From assembly GCF_017301735.1 (NCBI RefSeq), contig NZ_CP071090.1:11949001-12013000 (forward strand): 64,000 nt of DNA, given 5' to 3'. The notes beneath the pieces were generated by a model. It ran no database searches. It had not been told where the DNA came from and saw only the letters and a program-made list of their open reading frames with translations. The position numbers and the translations under genes are program-made. Source of the DNA: Pyxidicoccus parkwaysis (GTDB lineage Bacteria > Myxococcota > Myxococcia > Myxococcales > Myxococcaceae). Positions 1 to 8,563 of this stretch are shown one piece after another (the first letter of the stretch is position 1; each line of letters begins with the position of its first letter).

Positions 1-1697
1 TGACGGACCCGGGCCTCCAGGCGGGGGTACTCCTCGCTCACGTGCCGGTAGGCTTCCCAGTCCGCCTCGGAGGCCTGCCAGAAGACGCAGGCACCCGGGC
101 CATCGCGGACCGCGCCGTTCTCGAAGACGGCCCAGTGCCCGTTGTTCGCCTGCCAGTCATCCGGCACCCAGCCCAGGTCCACGTTGGTGAAGTTCACCTG
201 GGGCCAGGACGGGCTCAGCAGTCCGCCGAAGCGCTTGCCGTTGTCGCGCAGCACCTCGCGGACAATGGCGACGGCGCCCCGGTCCTCCAGCGGCTCCAGG
301 AACTTGAAGGGCGGCTGGCCTCGCACGCGTTCCTCGTAGCTCTCCTCGTACACGCGGAAGGCCCGGCCCCATCCACGCGTCACCTCCACCAACATGACAG
401 CGACGAGCACGGCGAGCCCGACGCCCAGGGCCCGTGAGCGGGGTGCCTGCGCGGGCAGCAGCATGGCCCCGAAGCGGTTGCTCGCGACGAGCATGAGCAC
501 GGACAGCAGCAGCACCTGCGCGTGGAGCCCGTACTTGAGGAAGTAGTAGTCGATGGGCAGCCGCGCCGACAGGTACGCCAGTTGGATGGCCGCGTTGACG
601 CCCGCGAAGAGCAGCGCGAAGTCGAGCAGCCGCCGCTCCACGGCCTCCTCTCCGCGCGGGGGAAGGAAGCGCACCACGAGCAGCCCCGCCACCGCCCAGC
701 ACTGCGTGCGCAGCGCGCGCTCGTAGCCGTGGGGGATGAAGCCGCCGCTCACGTGCGCCAGCGGGAGCAGCCGCCAGTACGCGTACGCGGCCGCGCCCAG
801 CATCAGCAGCCCCGCCGGCCACGCCAAGCGGCGCCACTTCGGCGGCAGCCCTCGGCCCTCCACGAAGACGAGCGCGCCGCAGGTGAAGAGGAAGTCCCCG
901 AGGTTCAGCCCGTACGTGTACCGGTAGAAGACGGTGAACAGCGCGAGCGCCACGCACCGCGCCCACGCCTGGCGCGGCAGCCCGTACGCGAGCCACGCCA
1001 GCACCAGCGGCACCAGCCCGAAGAGGTGTGCGTAGAAGCCCTCAGCCTGGTGGTAGTGCAGCAGCCGCAGCAGCAGCAAGGGCCACACGAAGGCGAAGGC
1101 CGCCAGCAGCGCCACCTGCGCCGCCACCGCCGCGCGCCCGGTGCGCCAGCGCCGCACGGCCACGACTTCCAGCCCCGCCACGAGCGCCAGCGCCAGCACG
1201 AAGGGCACCAGGTAGAAGCCGGCGCGGAAGCTGGTGAAGGCGTCTCCGCCGAAGAGCTTCTCCAGCCCATACGTCACCGTATGGAAGATGGTGAAGCCCT
1301 GGTAGGTGCCCGGCGTGCGCGTGGCGAAGTCCGCCCGCAGCGCGGCATGGTTGCCGGCGTCACCACCACCGGTGCTGGCCAGCCCGCCCATGACGGGGAT
1401 GCCCAGCATCCGCCACGTCAGCCCCAGCGCCACGGTGACATTCACCACCTGCATCAGCACGAGCGGCACGTGGTCGGGCCACGGGCGCAGGGCCGACAGC
1501 ACACGCCACGTGAGGACGCCCGCGCCCAGGACTCCGGCGGCGGCGCCCACCCAGAGGGGCAGTCCGACGGTGGCCCGGAGCACGCTCGCCAGGACGGCGG
1601 GCGACAGCCATGCGAGCAACAGGAAGTACAGCGCGCCGAGCCCGCGAGGGCGCACCGTCAGGGTCGGAGTGGGCTGCGATTCGAAGGTGTCCGTCAC
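1..1697 (-). CDS. Large multi-pass membrane protein, C-terminus cut off by the window edge
   Basis: An uninterrupted minus-strand frame runs from a GTG at 1697 through the left edge, about 565 residues. After a short N-terminus come hydrophobic segments separated by charged loops, and a GGGDAGNH motif in the loop after the third segment. The visible C-terminal part is soluble and rich in Trp, Asp and Asn. The layout (membrane N-terminal two thirds, soluble tail) resembles membrane glycosyltransferase-like proteins, but no diagnostic catalytic motif was recognised and no function is assigned. It diverges from the exported-protein gene starting at 1814, with a 116-bp intergenic region. Overlapping frames on the plus strand here look like antisense shadows. 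Confidence 0.7.
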   Translation of the reverse strand, partial: MTDTFESQPTPTLTVRPRGLGALYFLLLAWLSPAVLASVLRATVGLPLWVGAAAGVLGAGVLTWRVLSALRPWPDHVPLVLMQVVNVTVALGLTWRMLGIPVMGGLASTGGGDAGNHAALRADFATRTPGTYQGFTIFHTVTYGLEKLFGGDAFTSFRAGFYLVPFVLALALVAGLEVVAVRRWRTGRAAVAAQVALLAAFAFVWPLLLLRLLHYHQAEGFYAHLFGLVPLVLAWLAYGLPRQAWARCVALALFTVFYRYTYGLNLGDFLFTCGALVFVEGRGLPPKWRRLAWPAGLLMLGAAAYAYWRLLPLAHVSGGFIPHGYERALRTQCWAVAGLLVVRFLPPRGEEAVERRLLDFALLFAGVNAAIQLAYLSARLPIDYYFLKYGLHAQVLLLSVLMLVASNRFGAMLLPAQAPRSRALGVGLAVLVAVMLVEVTRGWGRAFRVYEESYEERVRGQPPFKFLEPLEDRGAVAIVREVLRDNGKRFGGLLSPSWPQVNFTNVDLGWVPDDWQANNGHWAVFENGAVRDGPGACVFWQASEADWEAYRHVSEEYPRLEARVR

Positions 1698-1813
1698 GGG
1701 GCGGGGCCCTCCTATCCCATGTCCCGGGGTCCGCCAAGCGAGGGCGGAGTCCACGGACAACGCCTCGGGTACCCCTGGCGGCACGGCCCGGGCCGGCGCA
1801 GACTCGGGGCACC

Positions 1814-2554
1814 GTGCTCCGAATCCTCGTGCCGTTGCTCGTGCTGCTGTGTGCTTCCTCCGCGTCCGCCCAGTGCCTGGGAGACGGCGTGCAGTTGTTC
1901 CCCACGCCGGGGGCCATCGTCCCCACCAACACGCGCTTCCTCCTGGAGGGCGTGGGCACGGCGCGCCCGCAGGTGACGGCGCTGGTGGGCAAGAAGCTGC
2001 GGCTGGTGGCCGACAAGCACGTGGTGGAGGTGAAGGCGCAGCGCGGCTGGGAGAGCAGCCTCGGCCGGGCCACCGTCATCCTCAAGGTGCTCGGGAAACT
2101 GGAGCCGGACACGCGCTACACGCTGCGCGTGGACGAGGCGATTCCCAACGTCATGGTGCTCAACGGCCCCAGCACGGTGCTGCCCGAGTGGCGCACCGGC
2201 AAGGGCCCGGACAGCTTCGCGCCGAAGTGGCTGAAGCGGCCCGCCGTGTCCGAGGGAATCCTCCGCCGCACGCCGCAGGGCACCGCGCGCTTCGTCCGGC
2301 TCAACCTGTCGCTGCGCGAGGAGAGCCCCGCCTACCTCGTGGTGAAGCTGGAGCCGCGGCGCCCGGGCCCCAGCGTCCAGCAGTACGTGGTGCCGGTGCA
2401 CAACAACACCGCCTATATCGGCCACGAGGCGTGCAGCGGCACCTTCGCCATGGAGGACGGCCGCAGCTACCGCGCCAAGATAGAGGCCTTCGACGCCGCG
2501 GGACAGGTGGCTCCGGCCACGCCGCCCGTGGACTTCGAAGCGCCCGCGGAATGA
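1814..2554 (+). CDS. Secreted protein of unknown function
   Basis: The protein is 246 residues from a GTG start chosen because it places a clean signal peptide first (hydrophobic LRILVPLLVLLCASSASAQ, with likely cleavage after ASA). Longer in-frame starts would run into the divergent membrane-protein gene. The mature part is beta-rich with no recognised domain; one late segment reads like an Ig-like or fibronectin-like fold ending in PATPPVDFEAP, but this is only an impression. Its stop overlaps the start of the next gene (ATGA at 2551), so the two are probably translated together. Confidence 0.75.
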   Translation: MLRILVPLLVLLCASSASAQCLGDGVQLFPTPGAIVPTNTRFLLEGVGTARPQVTALVGKKLRLVADKHVVEVKAQRGWESSLGRATVILKVLGKLEPDTRYTLRVDEAIPNVMVLNGPSTVLPEWRTGKGPDSFAPKWLKRPAVSEGILRRTPQGTARFVRLNLSLREESPAYLVVKLEPRRPGPSVQQYVVPVHNNTAYIGHEACSGTFAMEDGRSYRAKIEAFDAAGQVAPATPPVDFEAPAE

Positions 2555-3426
2555 CTCACATTCACCACACCCCGAGGTCTTCCTTCATGTCGTTGTGCCT
2601 TCCGCGTTTCGTCGTCGCGCTGTCCACCGCGTTCCTGCTCGCCGCCTGCGGCGGGGATGACGACGACTCCGACAAGCTCTCCCGCACCACCCTGAAGGCC
2701 ACGTCCGGCCAGTACTGGGGCGTGCCGCGCTTCTCGATGGACGGCCGCATCGCCTTCGTGCGCGCGCTCGAGCAGGGCGACACGTACGAGGTGGCGGTGA
2801 TGAAGGAGGACGGCACGGACGTCCGGAAGCTGGCCGGCGACGGCACCTACCTGACGGGCCTGGCGTGGAGCCCGGATGGCAGCCTCTACTACTCCGGTGA
2901 GAAGGGCATCTCCCTCATCCCCGCGACGGGCGGCACGGCGACGGTGGTGTACGACGCCTTCGCTGCCGCGGAGCTGGACGTGTCGCCGGACGGCAAGCTG
3001 CTCGCCTATCGCGTCAACGGCGGTGGGCTCTACCTGCTCGACCTGGAAGGGCGCATCGTCCGGGAGCTGAACGACGACGGCTCGGCCCCGGCCTTCTCGC
3101 GGGACGGCAAGCGCCTGGCGTTCATCAAGAGGTCGGAGGCTGACGTGTATGAGATTCGCACCCTGGAGCTTGCCAACCCGGGGACCAGCCAGCTGGTGGC
3201 GAAGGACGCCAACTACCTGTCCGCGGTGGACTGGCTGCCGGACGGGCGGCTCGCCGCCATCACCGAGGAGGGCATCTCCCTCTTCGACCTGTCCGGTGCC
3301 ACGCCGCAGGGCCGCCTGGTGCGCGACGAGTTCGCCGCGAAGGAGCTGGATGTGTCCCCGGACGGCGAGAAGATGGTGTACGCCATCAACGGGCAGGCCG
3401 ACCTCTACGTGCTGACGGGCTTCTAG
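2551..3426 (+). CDS. Lipoprotein with WD40/PD40-like beta-propeller repeats
   Basis: The protein is 291 residues from the ATG overlapping the previous stop. An internal ATG at 2587 gives a more compact lipoprotein signal (FVVALSTAFLLAAC, lipobox LAAC) and may be the true start. The mature protein carries repeated SPDG, SMDG, SRDG and LPDG turns spaced about 40-45 residues apart, typical of PD40/TolB-like propeller blades, for example WSPDGSLYY, VSPDGKLLAY, FSRDGKRLAF and VSPDGEKMVY. It is probably a surface or periplasmic scaffold anchored by lipid. The partner is unknown. It sits directly upstream of hemF but nothing links it to heme synthesis. Confidence 0.75.
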   Translation: MTHIHHTPRSSFMSLCLPRFVVALSTAFLLAACGGDDDDSDKLSRTTLKATSGQYWGVPRFSMDGRIAFVRALEQGDTYEVAVMKEDGTDVRKLAGDGTYLTGLAWSPDGSLYYSGEKGISLIPATGGTATVVYDAFAAAELDVSPDGKLLAYRVNGGGLYLLDLEGRIVRELNDDGSAPAFSRDGKRLAFIKRSEADVYEIRTLELANPGTSQLVAKDANYLSAVDWLPDGRLAAITEEGISLFDLSGATPQGRLVRDEFAAKELDVSPDGEKMVYAINGQADLYVLTGF

Positions 3427-3452
3427 CGCGGCCGCCCCTCCGGAGGGAGTGC

Positions 3453-4361
3453 ATGACGACGGTGGACGTGGAGAGCCTCAAGCAGCGGATGGCCGACTTC
3501 ACGCAAACGCTGCAGGACGAAATCTGCGGCGCGCTGGAGCGGCTGGATGGCTCGGCGCGCTTCCGCGAGGACCCGTGGACCCGCCCCGGCGGCGGTGGCG
3601 GACGCAGCCGCGTACTGGAGGACGGCGCCGTGCTGGAGAAGGCCGGCGTCAACACGTCCATCGTCTTCGGCGAGCTGGAGGCGCACTTCGCGCAGAAGCT
3701 CCAGGGCGAGGGCCGCCAGTTCTGGGCGGGCGGCATCTCGCTGGTGCTGCACCCGCGCAACCCGCACGTGCCCACGGTGCACGCCAACTACCGCTTCATC
3801 CAGCAGGGCGGGAAGGCGTGGTTCGGCGGCGGCGCGGACCTGACGCCGTACTACCTCTATGAAGAAGACGCGACGCACTTCCATCGCGTGCACAAGGCCG
3901 CGTGCGACAGGCACGACGCCACGTACTACCCGCGCTTCAAGGCCGCGTGTGACAAGTACTTCCACCTGCGCCACCGCGAGGAGTCGCGCGGCGTGGGCGG
4001 CCTCTTCTTCGAGAACATGGGTGGCGACCTGGAGAAGGAGTTCGCCTTCGTGCAGGACTGCGGCAAGGCCTTCATCGCCGCGTACCTGCCCATCGCCGAG
4101 CGGCGCAAGGACACGCCCGTGACGGAGGCGCAGCGCTTCTGGCAGGAGGTGCGGCGCGGACGCTATGTGGAGTTCAACCTCGTCTATGACCGGGGCACCA
4201 CCTTCGGTTTGGAGACGCGCGGGCGCACCGAGTCCATCCTCATGTCGCTGCCGCCGCAGGTGCGCTGGCGCTATGACCACCACCCGGAGCCCGGCACATG
4301 GGAGGCGCGGTTGGTGGACGTGCTCCGCCACCCGCGCGACTGGGCGGGGCAGGAGGGCTGA
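3453..4361 (+). CDS. hemF: Oxygen-dependent coproporphyrinogen III oxidase
   Basis: This enzyme carries out the oxidative decarboxylation of coproporphyrinogen III to protoporphyrinogen IX, using O2, in the cytoplasmic heme pathway. The 302-residue length is normal for the family. Family-typical blocks are visible: GGGGGRSRVLEDG near residue 46, PHVPTVHANYRF around 107, WFGGGADLTPYYLYEEDA around 123, GVGGLFFENM around 180, and GRYVEFNLVYDRGTTFGLETRGRTESILMSLPP near 236, ahead of the closing WRYDHHPEPGT. A GGAGG ribosome site precedes the ATG. An aerobic HemF fits a strictly aerobic soil predator. The next gene begins 6 bp after the stop. Confidence 0.97.
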   Translation: MTTVDVESLKQRMADFTQTLQDEICGALERLDGSARFREDPWTRPGGGGGRSRVLEDGAVLEKAGVNTSIVFGELEAHFAQKLQGEGRQFWAGGISLVLHPRNPHVPTVHANYRFIQQGGKAWFGGGADLTPYYLYEEDATHFHRVHKAACDRHDATYYPRFKAACDKYFHLRHREESRGVGGLFFENMGGDLEKEFAFVQDCGKAFIAAYLPIAERRKDTPVTEAQRFWQEVRRGRYVEFNLVYDRGTTFGLETRGRTESILMSLPPQVRWRYDHHPEPGTWEARLVDVLRHPRDWAGQEG

Positions 4362-4367
4362 GCGCGC

Positions 4368-4865
4368 ATGGCCTCGCGGAAGCAGTGGGTTCTCATCAGT
4401 GCTGGAGTCGCCGTGCTGTGCCTCGCCATCTGGGGCGGGCTCTACTACCGGGGCATGCGCGCGCTGGGCGAGGGCCTGGCGGGCCAGGGCGCCTTCAAGG
4501 CGGAGAAGCCCACGGACACGGAGGCGCGCATCAACGTGCTCGCGCTGTGTGACGCGGTGCAGAGCTACCGCGACGAGCACGGCGCGTACGTCGTCGCGGG
4601 CCCCACGCCCAAGGCGGTGCCCAAGGGCGGCGTGCCGGTGCCCTTCCCCAAGGACGAGGCCTTCCAGCGCCTCGGCTTCGAGCCGGGCGAGGAGGTCCGC
4701 TTCCAATATGAGGTGGTAGTGCAGGAGGGCCCCGTGGGCGAGCCCGAGGTGTCCTGCATCGCGCGCGGTGACTTCGACGGCGACGGGCAGAACTCCGTGT
4801 ACCGCGTTCGTCTGGATTCGAACGGAATGACGACGCCCGTCGAGGTGGAGCACGAGGGCGAGTAG
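4368..4865 (+). CDS. Membrane-anchored small protein of unknown function
   Basis: The protein is 165 residues with one N-terminal membrane segment (about residues 7-26, WVLISAGVAVLCLAIWGGLYY) and a periplasmic globular part. The C-terminal GDFDGDGQNSVYRV block and the overall plan (hydrophobic N-terminal helix, then a small beta domain) recall pilin-like proteins of delta-proteobacteria, but no prepilin peptidase site (G before a conserved F/M plus E at position 5) is present. The ribosome site GGAGGG lies in the end of hemF, so translation may be coupled to it. Confidence 0.7.
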   Translation: MASRKQWVLISAGVAVLCLAIWGGLYYRGMRALGEGLAGQGAFKAEKPTDTEARINVLALCDAVQSYRDEHGAYVVAGPTPKAVPKGGVPVPFPKDEAFQRLGFEPGEEVRFQYEVVVQEGPVGEPEVSCIARGDFDGDGQNSVYRVRLDSNGMTTPVEVEHEGE

Positions 4866-4909
4866 CCCACCGCCGCAACCCGGACTCGCCGCGTGCGAGA
4901 ATCCGGGAA

Positions 4910-6625
4910 ATGGGGCACATCGGCGACATCAAGGGCCCCCGAGGAAGGACGGGGGAGACCCGCATCGGCCCGGCTCCCAAGGGCCCGTCTCGCGAGGGCC
5001 CTCGCACGCCCCCGGCTGGCACCGCCTTCCAGGCGGACGGCATGGAGCCCGCCGTGCCTCGCGGCGAGGGGACGCGCATCGTCCGCTCTCCCTTCGCCAG
5101 TCCCATGGAGGGCACTCGCGTCACGCGGATGCCCGACGCGCCGCGAGGTGAGCAGACACGCACGGGCCGCACCCCCGATGCGCCGCGTGGAGAGAGTACG
5201 CGCGTGGCACCTCCGCCTTCCGAAGGTGCGCCGCGCGAAGCGCCCTCTTCGCAGACGCGCTCTCGTTCGGGCGATGTGCCCCGCGGTGAACCGACGCGAA
5301 CGGCACCGGCTCGCTCCGGCGAAGCGCCCTCTTCGCAGACGCGCGCTCGTTCAGGCGATGTGCCCCGCGGTGAACCGACGCGAACGGCACCGGCTCTCTC
5401 CGGCGACGCGCCGCACGGCGACGTCGACCTTCCGGACGACGTTGCTCTCGCCGACGCGCCGCACGGTGACGTCGACTTTCCGGACGACGCGGCCCTCGCC
5501 GACGCGCCGCGCGCGGAGGGCTCGCGCATCGTCCGCCTTCCGCTCCCGCTCGCCGACGCACAGCGTGGCGGCAATCCGGACGCCCCCGACGTTCCACCCT
5601 CCGGGCCGGGCGAAATGTCCGGTAACGGCGAGCCGTTTCCGCCTGCGTTAGGCTCGGAAGCGCCAGGGGCGGACACCGCGCCCTCCCTGGAGCTTCCTTC
5701 CCCGACGGCTGGTGAGGCATCTCCCATGTCCTCCTTCCGCATCCCCTCGGCCCTCACGCGCCTCCTCCCCTCGCTGGGCGGAGGAGACGTCCCGCGCACG
5801 CCCCAGCCGAAGGAGCCCGTGCCCCGCCCGCGCCAGGGCGACATCTTCCGCAATCCGCAGCCCACGCCGGCGGGCCGTCCCCCGCTGGCCGGCAACGAGC
5901 GCACCCCGGTGAAGTCCGTGGAGGAGCTGATTCCCCCCGGCCTGGAGGAGACGGCCGGCCAGGAGGAGCTGGGCACCCGCTTCGGCTCGGACGCGGCCCT
6001 GCTCGCCGCGCACCTCAAGCCCTCGCAGCTCTCCGGCTCCGAGCGCGCCACCCGCCTCTGGGCCTTCTTCGCCGCCTACGCCGAGGCCGCCGCCGCGAAG
6101 CCTCCTCAGGAGGAAGCCAAGGCCGCCTTCAAGGAGTCCATGGAGAAGCACGGCATGGCGGAGCTGCGCGACGCGCACACCCAGGAGACCGGCGTGGACC
6201 GGGGCCTGTGGGTGCTCGACGCCCGCTCCCCGGACGAGGCCCGCGAGCGCGCCGCCAGCGTCCGCCTGGAGCCGCCCCCGGACGTCCGCCACTCCGAGGC
6301 CGCCTCCCGTCAGGACACTCAGCCGGGCGAGCAGGCGCTCTCCCTCCCGGCCGGCGCCCGGCACTCGGAGGCCCTGCGAGGCATGCACGTCCCCGTCGCC
6401 CTGGAGAACCGGGAGGTCAGCCAGGAGGAGGACCCCGAGGACGTCCGCAAGCGGAAGACGAACCGGCGCCTGGGGAAGATGATGCTGTGGAACGTGCTCC
6501 ACCGTTTCCGCTCGGACCCGGAGGACGGGGCCGTGGCCGACGCCAACTGGGACCGGGCGACCTTTGGAGCCATGCTCGCCCTGGCCGCCATCGCCCTCAT
6601 CGTCGCCGCGCTCGTGAGCCTCTAA
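4910..6625 (+). CDS. Tail-anchored, repeat-containing protein of unknown function
   Basis: The protein is 571 residues. The first 240 or so are low-complexity, rich in Pro, Arg, Thr, Asp and Gly, with recurrent PRGExTR motifs and two exact-period tandem duplications (28-residue and 16-residue units). Residues about 280-400 are alpha-helical and soluble. The last 20 residues (FGAMLALAAIALIVAALVSL) form a single membrane helix ending at the C-terminus, so the protein is predicted to be tail-anchored with the disordered part in the cytoplasm. It ends 65 bp before the ECF sigma factor gene. The ATG chosen lacks a strong ribosome site; a later ATG at 5041 is possible. Confidence 0.7.
   Translation: MGHIGDIKGPRGRTGETRIGPAPKGPSREGPRTPPAGTAFQADGMEPAVPRGEGTRIVRSPFASPMEGTRVTRMPDAPRGEQTRTGRTPDAPRGESTRVAPPPSEGAPREAPSSQTRSRSGDVPRGEPTRTAPARSGEAPSSQTRARSGDVPRGEPTRTAPALSGDAPHGDVDLPDDVALADAPHGDVDFPDDAALADAPRAEGSRIVRLPLPLADAQRGGNPDAPDVPPSGPGEMSGNGEPFPPALGSEAPGADTAPSLELPSPTAGEASPMSSFRIPSALTRLLPSLGGGDVPRTPQPKEPVPRPRQGDIFRNPQPTPAGRPPLAGNERTPVKSVEELIPPGLEETAGQEELGTRFGSDAALLAAHLKPSQLSGSERATRLWAFFAAYAEAAAAKPPQEEAKAAFKESMEKHGMAELRDAHTQETGVDRGLWVLDARSPDEARERAASVRLEPPPDVRHSEAASRQDTQPGEQALSLPAGARHSEALRGMHVPVALENREVSQEEDPEDVRKRKTNRRLGKMMLWNVLHRFRSDPEDGAVADANWDRATFGAMLALAAIALIVAALVSL
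5237..5404 (+). repeat. 84-bp in-frame tandem duplication (2 copies)
   Basis: Two near-identical 84-bp copies (5237-5320 and 5321-5404) encode a 28-residue unit beginning EAPSSQTR and ending in RTAPA-x-SG. Only a few bases differ, which suggests a recent duplication inside the disordered region of the gene at 4910. Confidence 0.9.
5405..5500 (+). repeat. 48-bp in-frame tandem duplication (2 copies)
   Basis: Two 48-bp copies (5405-5452 and 5453-5500) encode the 16-residue acidic unit DAPHGDVD-x-PDD-x-ALA, and a third partial unit starts with DAP. It adjoins the 84-bp repeat, so this stretch appears to be a length-variable linker. Confidence 0.88.
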
Positions 6626-6689
6626 GGCCGCCCGGCGGCGAACCCCCCGCCCGCGCGAAACTCCATGCACGGCGACGGCTTGTGGTACG

Positions 6690-7316
6690 GTGCCGCACCC
6701 ATTGGCAACCGACGACCTTACACTCGTCAAGCGCGTCCGGAGCGGCGACCAGCGCGCATTCAAACTCCTCGTCGAGCGTTACCAGCGCAAGGTGTACGCC
6801 GTTGCCCTGGGCATGCTGAAGGACAAGGAGGAAGCGATGGACGTCTCCCAGGAGGCGTTCGTCAAGGTCTACAAGTACCTGGACCACTTCAAGGGCGACT
6901 CGTCCTTCTACACCTGGCTCTACCGCATCACCGTCAACATCTGCATCGACGTGATTCGCAAGCGCGGCGGAGGCGGTGAGGCCGTCGAGTTCGACGAGAC
7001 GCAGGACATGGACCTGTCCGAGGCCCGCATCGGCGCGCTCGGCAGCCGCCTGGGCACCAACCCCCAGAAGAGCGCCCTGCGCCGGGAGCTGGCGGACAAA
7101 ATCCAGGAGGCCCTGGCCACCGTGCCGGAGAAGCACCGCGCCATCCTCCTGCTCCGGGAGATCGAGGGCATGTCCTACGAGGACCTGGCCCGCACGCTCG
7201 ATATTCCGAAGGGCACGGTGATGAGCCGCCTCTTCCATGCCCGGGCCAAGGTTCAGAAAATCCTGAGTGAATACCTGGAGTTGGACGAAGCGAAGAGCGG
7301 GGTGGGGAACGAGTGA
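6690..7316 (+). CDS. rpoE1: ECF-family RNA polymerase sigma factor (RpoE1-like)
   Basis: The protein is 208 residues from GTG; an in-frame TTG at 6702 would give a start closer to the family norm (ATDDLTLVKRV). Sigma region 2 is visible at about residues 10-85 (AFKLLVERYQRKVYAVALGML, then FVKVYKYLDHFKGDSSFYTWLYRI). Region 4 follows at about 135-195 (LPEKHRAILL-like stretch, then GMSYEDLARTLDIPKGTVMSRLFHARAKVQ, the helix-turn-helix that reads the -35 element). The sequence matches my recollection of Myxococcus xanthus RpoE1, linked to motility and development; the symbol is given on that basis. The anti-sigma gene follows after 64 bp, the usual arrangement in which the membrane partner holds the sigma factor inactive. 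Confidence 0.9.
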   Translation: MPHPLATDDLTLVKRVRSGDQRAFKLLVERYQRKVYAVALGMLKDKEEAMDVSQEAFVKVYKYLDHFKGDSSFYTWLYRITVNICIDVIRKRGGGGEAVEFDETQDMDLSEARIGALGSRLGTNPQKSALRRELADKIQEALATVPEKHRAILLLREIEGMSYEDLARTLDIPKGTVMSRLFHARAKVQKILSEYLELDEAKSGVGNE

Positions 7317-7380
7317 GCGGGCCTCGAATATCTGAGGGAACCCTGCGTCCCAATTTTCGCACTCCCCTCCAGGAAGCAGG

Positions 7381-8040
7381 GTGAAGGATATGGCCGGAAA
7401 TCCCGCGTGTGAGCGTTTCGTCCCGATGCTCTCCCCGTACGTCGACGGGGAACTGACGCCCGCCGAGCGCGTCAACGTGGAGCGTCATCTGTCCGCGTGC
7501 CGCGACTGCACCGGCCGCGCGGCGGACCTGCGCGCCGAGTCGGGCCTGCTCCGGGTGGGCCTGGACATGGCCGTGGACGATGTCGACTTCAAGGACTTCG
7601 CCCAGAAGGTCATGGCCCGGGTGACGCCGGAGAAGCCGCCCCTGCTGGAGCGGATGAAGCTGGCGCTGTCGGAGATGTTCCTCTACCAGCGCACGGCGAT
7701 GATTTCGTCGCTGGCCACCGCGGCCGTGCTGGTGCTGGTGGCGCTGCCGCTGCTCCTCAGCGACAGGACGCCGGTGGGCTACGCCGCCGAGCGCATGACG
7801 GTGAAGTCCATCCAGCCGTATGCGGACACGCGCGTCGCGCCGGTGGTGATGGAGACGGACAACGGCGGTACCATCATCTGGCTGGTGGACGAGGATTCGA
7901 AGGACTCCGACGCCAACGGCAACGAGGACGAGGAGCTGGAGGAGGAGATTGGCGGCGGCATGTCTCCGGACCGCGACGGGGCCCACCGGCCCGCGCACCC
8001 GGCGACGGACGCCCCACGGCCGTCTGGAGGTTCTCTGTGA
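7381..8040 (+). CDS. Transmembrane zinc-finger anti-sigma factor
   Basis: The protein is 219 residues. The N-terminal zinc-finger (zf-HC2 type) anti-sigma domain carries the H-x3-C-x2-C motif (H36, C40, C43 counting from the GTG) plus an upstream Cys at 10. A single membrane helix spans about residues 107-127, followed by an acidic periplasmic tail with a DEDEELEEE run. It is expected to bind and inhibit the sigma factor encoded just upstream and to sense an envelope signal. GTG 7381 has AGGA at suitable spacing; ATG 7390 is an alternative. Its TGA overlaps the start of the next gene. Confidence 0.88.
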   Translation: MKDMAGNPACERFVPMLSPYVDGELTPAERVNVERHLSACRDCTGRAADLRAESGLLRVGLDMAVDDVDFKDFAQKVMARVTPEKPPLLERMKLALSEMFLYQRTAMISSLATAAVLVLVALPLLLSDRTPVGYAAERMTVKSIQPYADTRVAPVVMETDNGGTIIWLVDEDSKDSDANGNEDEELEEEIGGGMSPDRDGAHRPAHPATDAPRPSGGSL

Positions 8041-8483
8041 GAATGCACGCTGTTGCCGTGACGCTGGCCGTGCTGGGACTCGGGCTGATGCCCCTGGCGG
8101 CCCGCGCGCAGGACGAGAAGGTGCAGGTCCAGGCGGAGGTGGTGCTCGCCTCGAAGAAGGGCTCCGAAGTGGAGCCCCCCGAGCTGGCGAAGATGAAGGA
8201 GCAGTTCCAGAAGCAGAGCTTCAACTTCACGTCCTTCAAGCGCCTGTCGCTGCAGACGCTTGAGGTGACGGCGAAGCAGCCCACCGAGCTGAAGCTGCCC
8301 AGCGGCACCAACGCGACGCTGCAGCTCTTGGGCATCAAGGACGGCATCGCCACGGTGCGCGTGGCCATTCCGCGCCAGCCCACGCTGGACGTGGAGCTGG
8401 GGCGGCAGGGCGTCGTCTACCAGAAGGCCGGCAAGTACGTGGGCGGCGAGCTCATCCTCGTCCTGTCCCCGCCGGCGAAGTAG
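8037..8483 (+). CDS. Small secreted protein in the sigma/anti-sigma operon
   Basis: The protein is 148 residues from a GTG overlapping the anti-sigma stop, with GGAGG six bases upstream; ATG 8043 is the alternative. A signal peptide (AVAVTLAVLGLGLMPLAARAQ) is followed by about 120 residues of charged, probably beta-rich sequence with no recognised domain. Its place as third gene of the ECF operon, just before a strong terminator, suggests a periplasmic partner or sensor for the anti-sigma factor, but that is inference from position only. Confidence 0.8.
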   Translation: MRMHAVAVTLAVLGLGLMPLAARAQDEKVQVQAEVVLASKKGSEVEPPELAKMKEQFQKQSFNFTSFKRLSLQTLEVTAKQPTELKLPSGTNATLQLLGIKDGIATVRVAIPRQPTLDVELGRQGVVYQKAGKYVGGELILVLSPPAK

Positions 8484-8511
8484 CCGCGGCTTTCCGTTCC
8501 CGGCAATGCCC

Positions 8512-8551
8512 GCCGCGTCCCCTCCCTGGAGGTGACGCGGCGTTCTCGTTT
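8512..8551 (+). terminator. Strong intrinsic terminator of the ECF sigma operon
   Basis: An 8-bp perfect outer stem (GCCGCGTC at 8512-8519 with GACGCGGC at 8534-8541) encloses a second CCTCC/GGAGG stem. A T-rich run (GTTCTCGTTT) follows. It lies between convergent genes and directly follows the small secreted-protein gene. Confidence 0.8.
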
Positions 8552-8563
8552 CAGCGGGCCGCC

